Assembly: GCA_028355575.1 (NCBI GenBank)
Contig: JAOMSY010000002.1
Location: 32,374 to 96,373, forward strand
Reading direction: 5' to 3'
DNA length: 64,000 nt
Source of the DNA: Francisellaceae bacterium
GTDB taxonomy: Bacteria > Pseudomonadota > Gammaproteobacteria > Francisellales > Francisellaceae
Below the pieces are notes generated by a model. The model worked only from the letters and a program-made list of their open reading frames with translations. It searched no databases and had not been told where the DNA came from. A program made the position numbers and the translations under genes. Of this stretch, positions 17,250 through 26,270 are shown piece after piece (the stretch's first letter is position 1; each line of letters starts with the position of its first letter).

Positions 17250-18665
17250 CTATTCTTTTTTATCTTTGGATTCATTGTTATCTTTGGTGTTGTGTAAATA
17301 GCCACCACCTAGATTTTGATATAATGCAACAACTGTTAATAATTGCTGTAGCTTATTCTGGGTTAATTCAATTTTCAGTTCTTGAAGTTTCACTTTTACA
17401 TACAATGCCTGAATGAGCGAATCTAATCCTATTTCATAAAGTTGATTTGTAAGATCATATTGAGTTTCAATATGCTGGTATGATGAATATAAATTCTCAT
17501 AGCTTTGGGTGTATAGTTGGTTTGCAGAAAGGGCAGTATCAACTTCCTTTAACGCCAATCGAACTTGATTGAAATAACCATAGTAACTAGATCGATACTC
17601 ACTAGAAGCCGTGCTGATTTTTCCAATCATGGTTGGATCAAAGTCATAAGTCAGCATTGCCTGCTTCAAAAAGACATTTTCGTCAGGTGTTTGAAGACCA
17701 CTTTGTGGTGCTGGTTCAGTATTGCTGAGTCTAGATATAAATGCTTTTAAATTAATTCCAGGTAAAAATGAACTTGTTGCAATACCAATTGCTGTATTTG
17801 CCATTTTTAGCTGTGTTTCTGCATAACCAATATCGGGTCTATCGGCCAGTACTGTGGCTGGCATATTAGCATAATTTACGGTTGAAACAGGTAGTTCAGT
17901 AAAAGATTTATCAGTAAGGATGCTGCCTGGGTTTTCATTAATTAAATATTTTAATGAATTAGAGCTAATAACAATATTATGTTTAAATACCTTTAGTTGC
18001 GCTTGAATTGCATCAACTTCTGCATCTATCACTTGAATATCAATTAGATTTTTTGTGCCAATCTCAAACTCTTGGGTAATTAAACTAGAAAGTTGCATAA
18101 GCGTTGAATCCAATTCAACAAATTCCGCATAAAGCTCTCTTTGCGCCAAGTATGTAAAGTAGCTATTGGCAACCATACCAATCGTCGACAAACGCACTGC
18201 GTCTTTAGCATATTCTGCTCTTTCTACACCATATTCAGCAAATTCAACTTTTTTGATTTGAGTGAAAATATTTAAAATATATTCTGGTATGAAGGCTAAA
18301 AAAGTACCTGGATAACCTAAATTAGGTAATTGTGAAAGACCTGCCAATAAATTAAAACTAGGTACCCAGCCTAACTCAGTTTGTTCAAGCTCACCCTGTG
18401 CAACTTCTAAATTTGAAACAGCAATCTGCACGTTATTATTCACTTTTAATGCTTTGTCTATTAGCTGATTTAAAGTTGGGTCGTTATATTCTTCCCACCA
18501 AGCCAACTCTGGCATATTTTTAGTATCATAATTTGCACTTACAACGGTATTTGACCATTCTTCCGGCACATGAGTATCAGGCTTTTCGTAATCTGGACCC
18601 ATTAAGGCGCAGCCACCTAATACGCAGCATATTGAAATTAGAGAAAATTTTATTTTCTTAAACAT
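17250..18665 (-). CDS. NodT-family outer-membrane efflux lipoprotein
   Basis: 471 residues. N-terminal lipoprotein signal MFKKIKFSLISICCVLGGC with lipidation expected at Cys19, followed by MGPDYEKPDTHVPEEW, the conserved opening of OprM/NodT/MdtP channels. Two repeated OEP domains with long helices follow (NNNVQIAVSNLEVAQGELEQ near residue 75; ATVLADRPDIGYAETQLKMA near 260). It is the first gene of the operon NodT-HlyD-FUSC, comparable to MdtNOP components though in different order. The trimer forms the outer-membrane exit duct of the pump. Divergent from the uspA-like gene, with a 219-bp promoter region. Confidence 0.9.
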   Translation of the reverse strand: MFKKIKFSLISICCVLGGCALMGPDYEKPDTHVPEEWSNTVVSANYDTKNMPELAWWEEYNDPTLNQLIDKALKVNNNVQIAVSNLEVAQGELEQTELGWVPSFNLLAGLSQLPNLGYPGTFLAFIPEYILNIFTQIKKVEFAEYGVERAEYAKDAVRLSTIGMVANSYFTYLAQRELYAEFVELDSTLMQLSSLITQEFEIGTKNLIDIQVIDAEVDAIQAQLKVFKHNIVISSNSLKYLINENPGSILTDKSFTELPVSTVNYANMPATVLADRPDIGYAETQLKMANTAIGIATSSFLPGINLKAFISRLSNTEPAPQSGLQTPDENVFLKQAMLTYDFDPTMIGKISTASSEYRSSYYGYFNQVRLALKEVDTALSANQLYTQSYENLYSSYQHIETQYDLTNQLYEIGLDSLIQALYVKVKLQELKIELTQNKLQQLLTVVALYQNLGGGYLHNTKDNNESKDKKE

Positions 18666-18884
18666 GCGGTAGAATGGCTTATGTGTCTGAATGATTATTA
18701 CTTAAACTGTAGTGCAGAATTTATTATTTGCTTAATCTTAATATGGATTTTTATCATTTAATTTTGATTATTGACATAAGCTCTTGTGCTTATTATCAAT
18801 TTATTTAGAAGTTAATTTAAATTTCTAAGTATCAACCATAATATTAACATATAATATTCATGATCAAATTTATAAGGTTTATGA

Positions 18885-19298
18885 ATGGATATACAAGATA
18901 TTTTAGTTCCAATTAATTTACATGAAGAGCATACAAAAGTTATTGATTCTGCAATAGATCTAGCAGATAAATACAACAGTAACCTTACCATACTAAATGT
19001 TCAAGCAGCACCATTTGAGTTAAGTGGTTTAGCAAATGAACAAGATAAGTCTCTAGAGAATAGAATTAAAAACGATTTAAACGAAAAATCGAAAAATACA
19101 AATATTAAACAAACTAAAGTTGAAACCGTTATGGGTGTAGCTCAAAATGAAATTGTATCATACGCAAAAAAACATAAAACTGATTTAATTGTCATGGGTA
19201 CACATAATAAACACGGTGTTTCCTTGCTGGGTGGTTCTACTTCAAGTTATGTTTTACATCATGCAAAATGCAATATATTTGAAGTCCATTTAGATTAG
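18885..19298 (+). CDS. Universal stress protein, UspA family
   Basis: 137 residues, single Usp domain. Opens MDIQDILVPINLHEEHTKVI with the usual phosphate-contacting start, and ends with the ATP-binding pattern VMGTHNKHGVSLLGGSTSSY, which fits G-x2-G-x9-G-(S/T). It is therefore probably of the ATP-binding type. Cytosolic. Weak AAGG upstream at 18872-18875. Monocistronic, divergent from the efflux operon, with an AT-only hairpin and T run after the stop. Confidence 0.88.
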   Translation: MDIQDILVPINLHEEHTKVIDSAIDLADKYNSNLTILNVQAAPFELSGLANEQDKSLENRIKNDLNEKSKNTNIKQTKVETVMGVAQNEIVSYAKKHKTDLIVMGTHNKHGVSLLGGSTSSYVLHHAKCNIFEVHLD

Positions 19299-19303
19299 AC
19301 TTT

Positions 19304-19327
19304 ATAATTTATGAAAATTATTTTTTT
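19304..19327 (+). terminator. Weak intrinsic terminator after the uspA-like gene
   Basis: ATAATTT (19304-19310) pairs with AAATTAT (19315-19321) over a 4-nt loop and runs directly into seven T residues (19321-19327). The stem is AT-only and therefore weak, but its position 6 nt after the stop and the T run are as expected for an intrinsic terminator. Confidence 0.4.
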
Positions 19328-19415
19328 GTATTTAGCTCACATAGCTAATTTAAATTACAACATGTGATATGTTTCATCTCAATTTATAAGGTCATCGCTA
19401 TTTTGAGTTCACTTT

Positions 19416-20591
19416 ATGGGTAACAAACTGAAGTTGGTTAGCTTCTCTATCATATATTTCATGATGTTATTCCAATTTGGAACAGACTTATATTTGCCTT
19501 CATTTCCAGAAATTACAAAAGTATTATCGACTACAGATGCTTATGTTCAACTGACTTTAAGTGTGTTTTTATTTGGATTTGCCATATCTCAGTTAATCTA
19601 TGGGCCTCTTTCAGATAGATATGGTCGCAAAATATTTATACTAGGTGGTATGATATTATTTTTCTTAGCCACTTCATTGGGTGCGCTTAGCGATAACATT
19701 TATTGGTTATTAACGGCTAGATTATTTCAGGGATTAGGTGCCGGAGCAGGGAGTGTAATAGCAAGAGCTATGATGAAGGATTGTTTTTCTGGTGTTGCGC
19801 TAGAAAAACTTGCATCAGCTCAAGGAATAATTTGGTCTTTCATACCAATGATTGCACCTGTTTTTGGCAGTTATTTACAAAAGTATCTTGGCTGGAGAAG
19901 TAACTTTTATGTGTTAGGTATATTCATTCTAATTGCTGTTATTTTAGCGGCGCTTTTGCCTGAAACAAACGTTAACAAATTAGAAAAAATTAATTTCTCA
20001 AAAATAATAAGTAATTACAAACATATTTTGTCAAATAAGAAATATATAGCGTATGCACTTTGTCCTGTTTGTATTATCGCTATGAATATATCATTCAGTA
20101 CAATAGCGCCATTTTTATTTCAACAAGGCTATGGATTGAGCGTCGTTAGTTATGGTTGGATCATTCTTTTTATTGCAATTAGTTTTGTGATTGGAAATGT
20201 TCTCAATAGAATTTTACTAAACAAAATTGAAAGCTATAAATTAATCAATTATGGTGCGCTTATTGTTATAAGCATAAACAGCTTATTATTTATAACGACT
20301 ATTTTTAATAGTCGACCAAATTTAATTGTATTGATTTTTCTAATCATTATGGTCTGGGTAGGTTCTTCATTAGTATACTCAAATTGTGCTGCACAGGTCA
20401 TGCATATATTTCCTGAGTTAGCAGGGAGCTCAGCAGCTATATTCGGTTGTATGGTCTTTATTGGTGGCATGCTTGGGTCAGCAATCGTGACGAATTTGCC
20501 TAATACTTCATTATGGGGTTTTGCTCCTTTAGCATTGCTTGCGGGAATAGTAATGTTCATCTCGAGTAGTATTGCAAACAGAACAGTATAA
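19416..20591 (+). CDS. MFS multidrug transporter, Bcr/CflA type (DHA1)
   Basis: 391 residues, 12 membrane segments. The segment DLYLPSFPEITKVL near the first helix, then VQLTLSVFLFGFAISQLIYG and PLSDRYGRKIFILGG (motif A), and the ARLFQGLGAGAGSVIARAMM motif C-like region are those of Bcr/CflA drug:proton antiporters. It should export small hydrophobic drugs or metabolites. Ribosome site is poor (AAGG at 19388 is distant), so a slightly different start is possible. Next gene, 87 nt downstream in the same direction, is an unrelated exported enzyme. Confidence 0.88.
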   Translation: MGNKLKLVSFSIIYFMMLFQFGTDLYLPSFPEITKVLSTTDAYVQLTLSVFLFGFAISQLIYGPLSDRYGRKIFILGGMILFFLATSLGALSDNIYWLLTARLFQGLGAGAGSVIARAMMKDCFSGVALEKLASAQGIIWSFIPMIAPVFGSYLQKYLGWRSNFYVLGIFILIAVILAALLPETNVNKLEKINFSKIISNYKHILSNKKYIAYALCPVCIIAMNISFSTIAPFLFQQGYGLSVVSYGWIILFIAISFVIGNVLNRILLNKIESYKLINYGALIVISINSLLFITTIFNSRPNLIVLIFLIIMVWVGSSLVYSNCAAQVMHIFPELAGSSAAIFGCMVFIGGMLGSAIVTNLPNTSLWGFAPLALLAGIVMFISSSIANRTV

Positions 20592-20678
20592 AATTAAAAA
20601 TGAGTATATATTAAATATATTTCATTAATTACATATATTCTGATATGATTATTTTGTGATCATCAACTGGAATATAAT

Positions 20679-22514
20679 ATGTATCATTTCAATAAGAAAT
20701 TACTAACAAGTTCATTATTGGCTTTGTTATATGCGAATACATTAAGTGCGGATAATATTGATGGTAAAATAAATGCGATGACCTTTAATGTCAGAGTTTG
20801 TATCGACTCTGGTTCAAAAAGTTGTGAGGCCAGAAAGCCATTTATTGAAGATATTATTAATGCAAATATTAATGAAGGTAAATTTACGCAAAATATAAAT
20901 ACAATGGACTTCATTGGTTTTCAGGAAAGCGATATCTTATGGCGTAATCTTTCTTTTGAATCTAATATTCAAAAGTGCGAATACTATAAAAACATTAATC
21001 AAATAAATGGTTGTATTAATTTTGGTGAAGGACTTACGCTGGTATATAACCCTAAGCGTTGGCAGTTAGAAAATACTCAACGTAAAACATTAGCATTGGA
21101 CGATGATTGCCGCTGGAGCAGCAATCGTGATGAGGTTTGTCAAACTGGTAATCGTATGATCGGAATGGCATATTTTCGTGAAAAAGAAACAAATCAATTT
21201 ATATATATTATAGATACACATGGCCCCAGAGCAGTTAAATGGGAAAGATGGAATGAGTTTAATAATTTACTGCAAGATAGAGTAAATAAAGATGCGCCCA
21301 TCATTGTTTTAGGGGATTTTAACAGAAGAGATCCACTGCAATATTATGATGAGTTCATTAAGGTTAATACTGATCCTGCTGGATCACATGGGTTTAGTAA
21401 TCATTGGGAAGTAGGCACGATAGATTATATTTATTACACCGAAGGACTAAATAAAATTGACGATGAAGTCATACGTTACCCGTCTAAATGGTCTGGCGAT
21501 GTTTCCCATGGTTTTGCTTCTGACCATTACCCTGTATGGGCTTCATTTACTTTTGAAAATGATCAATATAGTCATTTAGAATGCAAACCAGAAATTAATG
21601 TGTTAGATCAAATACGCCAAGGCTCCGATAAGAACATCTCAATCTCCTGGAATTTAATAACGCAAAATGAATATAATCCGGTTAGCCATTATCAAATCCT
21701 TAACTGGTTAAAAAAGCCAATTGAAGTTGAGAGTAATGAATATAAAATTTCAGCTAAAGATAATTTATTATTCAATGATAGCCCAGAGGGCAGCAGTGAA
21801 TATCATTACTATATAAGATCACAGTGTATGAATGGTAAGTATTCTGACTCTGACGTAATTGTTGTTAATGCCTATGAGCCAGATCAATCAGAAACATGCG
21901 GCCATCCTGCTGAGCTTATTAATGCAAACATCTCTCCTGATAGAAAAGTAACGCTTGAATGGGAAGAGAATGGTAGTACTAATTTAAAAGGTTATGTCGT
22001 AATGAATTACAATTTGGGTAAATCATGGTCTCAATCTCAGCAAAGATGGGTAAATATATCAAATAATCCAGAATATACCACTTCAACTATATTTTCTGAG
22101 GAAGGGGTAGGGATTGATAATTTAGATTATAAAGGCCCATTTGTATATTACGTCGGTTCAGTTTGCACCAACCAAGAATTTACACCGAATAAAGAAAACT
22201 TATTAAAAGCTACAGTTGAAATAAATTCTGAGAATATTCACCCTAACTTTACAATCACCAAAGGGTATTGGCCTAATAATTCAAGCCATAGATTTACCAT
22301 TAAACATCAAAATACAATCGATGATTCATTACATTATCAACCAATCACATCTGGGCAATTCAATACATTTGAAATTTATGATGAAGATAATCAGTTGAGC
22401 TGCAATATCATCGATATGGCAAATAATGATAAAAAAGGTGATTGTGGTGGTGTCGTAATATCAGAAGACAGTTATAACAATTATAAAATTTACCTACAGC
22501 CACAACTATTTTAG
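20679..22514 (+). CDS. Secreted endonuclease/exonuclease/phosphatase-family enzyme with C-terminal beta region
   Basis: 611 residues with a signal peptide ending near residue 24 (LLALLYANTLSA-D). The EEP fold occupies about residues 28-300: MTFNVRV start strand, IGFQESD (metal-binding Glu), IIDTHGPRAVKW, GDFNRRDP at residues 212-219, GTIDYIYY and the terminal SDHYPVW with Asp282-His283. These are the catalytic positions of DNase I-like, sphingomyelinase-like and phosphatase enzymes. Residues 300-611 are Asn/Ser-rich, probably fibronectin-like beta domains with paired cysteines (CKPE, SQCM, ETCG, SVCT), perhaps for substrate binding. Target could be DNA or a phospholipid. The 3' end overlaps the convergent antiporter gene by 4 nt. 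Confidence 0.8.
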   Translation: MYHFNKKLLTSSLLALLYANTLSADNIDGKINAMTFNVRVCIDSGSKSCEARKPFIEDIINANINEGKFTQNINTMDFIGFQESDILWRNLSFESNIQKCEYYKNINQINGCINFGEGLTLVYNPKRWQLENTQRKTLALDDDCRWSSNRDEVCQTGNRMIGMAYFREKETNQFIYIIDTHGPRAVKWERWNEFNNLLQDRVNKDAPIIVLGDFNRRDPLQYYDEFIKVNTDPAGSHGFSNHWEVGTIDYIYYTEGLNKIDDEVIRYPSKWSGDVSHGFASDHYPVWASFTFENDQYSHLECKPEINVLDQIRQGSDKNISISWNLITQNEYNPVSHYQILNWLKKPIEVESNEYKISAKDNLLFNDSPEGSSEYHYYIRSQCMNGKYSDSDVIVVNAYEPDQSETCGHPAELINANISPDRKVTLEWEENGSTNLKGYVVMNYNLGKSWSQSQQRWVNISNNPEYTTSTIFSEEGVGIDNLDYKGPFVYYVGSVCTNQEFTPNKENLLKATVEINSENIHPNFTITKGYWPNNSSHRFTIKHQNTIDDSLHYQPITSGQFNTFEIYDEDNQLSCNIIDMANNDKKGDCGGVVISEDSYNNYKIYLQPQLF

Positions 22515-23827
22515 ACTTGTGGTTCAGGTTCTTTTTGAGATGGGGCGTTAGTATCAGAGCCATATATCTTGTTTAATAACGTTTTAAAAGTAGCGCCTTG
22601 AATTAAAATGGATAGCATTACAGTTATATATACAATAGAAAATGTCGTCGATAGATATGAATTGTTGTGATACGGAATTGAAAGCGCTAGCGCTAAAGAT
22701 ACACTTCCCCTGAGCCCGCCCCAGGTCATAACAATATTATTTTTAAAAGTTTCTCTAGAAACTCGTCTTTCAATAATTAACATAGGTAAGCTGACGCTTA
22801 TATATCGGGTTATAACAGTAACGATAAACCCAACAATGCCTGCTATCATTAGGGCGACGCTAAACCTTGTTTCTAGTATTTCCATACCAATCATCACAAA
22901 TAAAAACGCGTTTAATAGGTCATCAATAATTAACCAAAAATCACTCAGTTTAATAGAAGCCCTGGAAGATGGTGACCTTGAACGACTATTCCCAATAATA
23001 AGCCCAGTTATTACCATGGCGAGCGGGCCCGACACTCCTAAAGTTTCAGCAAGCCAGAAACCTGAGCTAACAAGTGCAAGTGATAGTATAATTTGAGTTT
23101 CGCCATCATCGGCCTGATTCATAAACCAATTACCAATGTAGCCCAACGCCACACCCAAGAGAATACCACCCAAGCCTTCTTGAGCTGTAATTAAGGCTAT
23201 GTTGGTAAATGTTGGCTTAACGCCATCATCCCCAAACGTAATGGTCACTAAAATTATAAACAGAACGATTGATGCAACATCGTTAAATAATGCCTCACCC
23301 GCGATATGTGTTTTAGTTTTTGTTGGTATGTTTTTATTTTTTTTAAACACCGCAAAAACAGCGATAGGGTCAGTTGGTGATATAATCGCGCCGATAAGCA
23401 AACAAACACTGTAGGGTGCTTCAGCATTTAGAATAATGGGTGTTAACAACCATCCGGCAGTACCTATAATGAACGTAGAGATAATGACACCAATACTTGC
23501 TAAAGCGGCAATACCTTTATAATGTGTTTTTAAATCAACAATACTTAAATGCATTGCAGAGGCAAAAAGCAAGTAACCTAACATACCTTTTAGTACAACT
23601 TCTTTAAAATTTACACTGTCTAATAATTTATATATTGGGGAAAAAGTTTCAGGGTAGTACCGTATGGAGGCAAAAATTATGAGTGATATTACAGCGCTAA
23701 TCAATGTTAGACCAATTGATTTAGGTAATTTTAGAATCCTAAAATTTATAAAGCTGGCAGATGCGGTTATTACACTGAGTAAAACAAATAGACTGTAATG
23801 ACTCACATATTCCATACTATCAACCAA
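22511..23827 (-). CDS. CPA1 family Na+(K+)/H+ antiporter (NhaP type)
   Basis: 438 residues with about 12-13 membrane segments. The segments GAIISPTDPIAVFAVFKKN, then AGEALFNDVASIVLFIILV (the ND motif of the ion site), and MTWGGLRGSVSLALALSIP are the conserved ion-translocation motifs of CPA1 exchangers. It should exchange sodium or potassium for protons in pH and salt homeostasis. The stop overlaps that of the convergent EEP gene by 4 nt. A short C-terminal tail (about 20 residues, Pro/Glu-rich) means there is no large cytosolic regulatory domain. Confidence 0.92.
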   Translation of the reverse strand: MVDSMEYVSHYSLFVLLSVITASASFINFRILKLPKSIGLTLISAVISLIIFASIRYYPETFSPIYKLLDSVNFKEVVLKGMLGYLLFASAMHLSIVDLKTHYKGIAALASIGVIISTFIIGTAGWLLTPIILNAEAPYSVCLLIGAIISPTDPIAVFAVFKKNKNIPTKTKTHIAGEALFNDVASIVLFIILVTITFGDDGVKPTFTNIALITAQEGLGGILLGVALGYIGNWFMNQADDGETQIILSLALVSSGFWLAETLGVSGPLAMVITGLIIGNSRSRSPSSRASIKLSDFWLIIDDLLNAFLFVMIGMEILETRFSVALMIAGIVGFIVTVITRYISVSLPMLIIERRVSRETFKNNIVMTWGGLRGSVSLALALSIPYHNNSYLSTTFSIVYITVMLSILIQGATFKTLLNKIYGSDTNAPSQKEPEPQV

Positions 23828-23912
23828 TTAATAAAAAATTACACGCTTTAATAATAGTGGTATTGCCAACATTATTAAATGAATAATAGCGGCGTACATC
23901 GATGAAAATTGC

Positions 23913-25928
23913 TTAATTTTTCTTGAGCATTTCTCTCAGGCCAGCAATACTTTTGCGACCTAGTTCTTTTTTTTCTTCTTCGGTTGTTTCTTTTTTCCCA
24001 CTCCAGCTGATATGTTCTTCAGGTAACTCATCTAAAAATCGACTGTAGTTAGTAGTGGACGTTTCTCCAAACCTTTTGCGTTTTTTTGCATAAGTGATAA
24101 TTAAATTTTCTCGCGCTCTGGTTATACCGACGTACATCAAACGACGTTCTTCTTCAATTTGACCGTCATCAATACTTTGTTGGTGCGGAAGTAATCCTTC
24201 TTCTAAACCCATCAAATATACATTGGGGAATTCCAAGCCTTTTGATGCATGCAAGGTTAACAATTGCACTGCATTTTCTTCTTTCTCTTCTTCCTGTTGA
24301 TCCATCATATCAATCAAAATAAGCTTATTTAAGACTTGTTGAAGTGTCTCATCGGGTGAGTCAATACAAATTTTAGTTAGCCAACCTATAACTGTAAGGA
24401 TATTACCATATCTTTTTTCAGCTTGTTCTGGGGTTAAATTTTCATCTATTAGATACGTCAAATATTGAATCTCTTCAAGCAGCTTAATTAATATCATTTC
24501 ATACTCTTTCGGCTCTACCTGATTCAGCTCTGTTTGGTACTTATTTATAAAGCGTGAAAATGTTCTAAGTTTATCTAGTTGTTTTGGTGATATAGCTTGC
24601 TCTATACCCATTTCATCAATAGCGGCTAGATAGGGCGTATCTCTTGCATGTGCATACTTAGTTAGCTTTGATATGGTTGCAGGACCAATTGACCTTTTAG
24701 GAATATTAATGGCTCGAAGGAATGCTTTATTATCCTCGACATTAGTGATGATACGCATATATGCAAAAAAATCTTTAATCTCTTTTTTTGAGAAAAATGA
24801 AGCACCACCGCTAAGTTTGTAAGGTACACGATACTGCTGAAGGTTTTTTTCAAGCAAAAATGACTGATGATTACCTCGATACAATATAGCGTAATCGTTA
24901 TAGCTTTTTCCTGATTGAACACGATCTGCAATAATCTCAGTAATAATGCGGCTAGCTTCTGCTTCTTCATCTAATGAAGGTAATATTTGAATTTGACTAC
25001 CTATAGCAAGGTTTGACCATAAAGCCTTTTTATAAAGGTGAGGGTTGTTGTCAATTACTTGGTTTGCGCATTGTAGTATTCGGCTTGATGAACGGTAGTT
25101 CTGCTCTAACTTTATTACCTTTAAATTTGGGAATTGCTCTTCTAATAATCCAATATTCTTAGGGTCAGCCCCACGCCAGGCATATATAGATTGGTCATCA
25201 TCGCCCACAACAGTGAACTTAGCACGTTTCCCAACTAATAATTTCACCAGCTCATATTGGCTGATATTCGTATCTTGATATTCATCAACAAGAAGGTATC
25301 GTATTTTGGACTGCCATTTTTCTAAGATTGAAACATCATTTTTAAACAGCAAAACTGGCAACAAAATTAAATCATCGAAATCTACTGCGTTGTATGCTTT
25401 CAAATAATCTTGATAGCGTTTGTAAATTTCTAATGCCGGCTCTAAGTGCTTTTCATTATTATTTAAAACAATTTCTTTTGGGAGCATCATGCCATATTTC
25501 CATAATGAAACCTGATGCTTATAAATCTTGTTTAACTCTTTAGAGCTTTGAAAAAGAACCGAAGAAATTTCATTAATGATGCTTGTGCTGTCGTGATCAT
25601 CAATCAAAGTAAAATTTCTATTATAACCAAGCTTGGTAATTTCTTTTTTTAGGACATTAAGACCAAAAGTATGGAATGTACTAATATTTAAACCACGTGA
25701 ATTCTCACCTTGAAGTTCTTTCTTTACCCGCTCTTTCATTTCTCTAGCAGCTTTATTGGTAAATGTTACCGCTAAAATATTATTGGGTTTATATAAACCT
25801 TGTTTAATTAAATAAGCAATTTTTTTGGTTATAACAGAGGTCTTGCCACTGCCAGCACCCGCTAGAACTAGAAGGGGTGAGTCTACATATTTGACAGCTT
25901 CTAGTTGTTGGTCATTTAATTGAGACAT
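23913..25928 (-). CDS. rep: ATP-dependent DNA helicase Rep
   Basis: 671 residues, the E. coli Rep length (673). Superfamily 1A motifs in order: Q motif and Walker A LNDQQLEAVKYVDSPLLVLA with GAGSGKTSV (about 24-32), DEYQDTN (motif II), VVGDDDQSIYAWRGA (motif III), KLEQNYRSSSRIL (IV), VQLLTLHASKGLEFPNVYLM (V) and VGITRAREN (VI). Rep is a 3'-5' helicase that helps replication forks through protein-bound DNA. The end contains SIAGLREMLKK, close to the Rep C-terminus. A MITE-like element lies 92 bp upstream of its start, so its promoter region may be partly element-derived. Confidence 0.93.
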   Translation of the reverse strand: MSQLNDQQLEAVKYVDSPLLVLAGAGSGKTSVITKKIAYLIKQGLYKPNNILAVTFTNKAAREMKERVKKELQGENSRGLNISTFHTFGLNVLKKEITKLGYNRNFTLIDDHDSTSIINEISSVLFQSSKELNKIYKHQVSLWKYGMMLPKEIVLNNNEKHLEPALEIYKRYQDYLKAYNAVDFDDLILLPVLLFKNDVSILEKWQSKIRYLLVDEYQDTNISQYELVKLLVGKRAKFTVVGDDDQSIYAWRGADPKNIGLLEEQFPNLKVIKLEQNYRSSSRILQCANQVIDNNPHLYKKALWSNLAIGSQIQILPSLDEEAEASRIITEIIADRVQSGKSYNDYAILYRGNHQSFLLEKNLQQYRVPYKLSGGASFFSKKEIKDFFAYMRIITNVEDNKAFLRAINIPKRSIGPATISKLTKYAHARDTPYLAAIDEMGIEQAISPKQLDKLRTFSRFINKYQTELNQVEPKEYEMILIKLLEEIQYLTYLIDENLTPEQAEKRYGNILTVIGWLTKICIDSPDETLQQVLNKLILIDMMDQQEEEKEENAVQLLTLHASKGLEFPNVYLMGLEEGLLPHQQSIDDGQIEEERRLMYVGITRARENLIITYAKKRKRFGETSTTNYSRFLDELPEEHISWSGKKETTEEEKKELGRKSIAGLREMLKKN

Positions 25929-26020
25929 ATATTCAAATTGATATAATATTTTTAGCTTTAAATATATTAGACTTAATGACTATGTTGGTCTATTCATTTA
26001 TTTGTTCATAACTTTAATTT

Positions 26021-26270
26021 ACCTGATTACCCATAAAGAGACAGCCATGTTTTATCAAGTATATAAATAGCGCAATTGAAACCAGGTCGTCACCCCTTGC
26101 TTGACAAGGGGTCCAGGCTACCTGTAATTTTAATTTCAGGATTTGTCTTAATTATTTCAGGCCTGAGTTGCCTAGATTCTGAATCAAGTTCAGAATGTCA
26201 CAACTGCTTGAATTGCCAGAAATTATAATTATGATCAATAAGCATAGCTGAGCATTATAGGTAATCAGGT
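26021..26270 (+). mobile_element. MITE-like element, copy 1
   Basis: 250-bp non-coding element bounded by ACCTGATTACCCATAA and TTATAGGTAATCAGGT, inverted repeats matching at 15 of 16 positions, with a looser inverted match continuing to about 30 bp. It is flanked by a 6-bp direct repeat TAATTT (26015-26020 and 26271-26276). Inside are two perfect 8-bp hairpins: ACCCCTTG/CAAGGGGT (26092-26099, 26105-26112) and ATTCTGAA/TTCAGAAT (26176-26183, 26189-26196). A second copy lies at 58701-58941 in the same orientation, about 93% identical by eye. No ORF for a transposase, so it would depend on an enzyme encoded elsewhere. Confidence 0.85.

Noticed and set aside
26021..26270. A structured non-coding RNA or a decayed insertion sequence with its own transposase
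   Set aside because: Inverted ends plus target duplications in both copies fit transposition; no coding frame of useful length exists in either copy.
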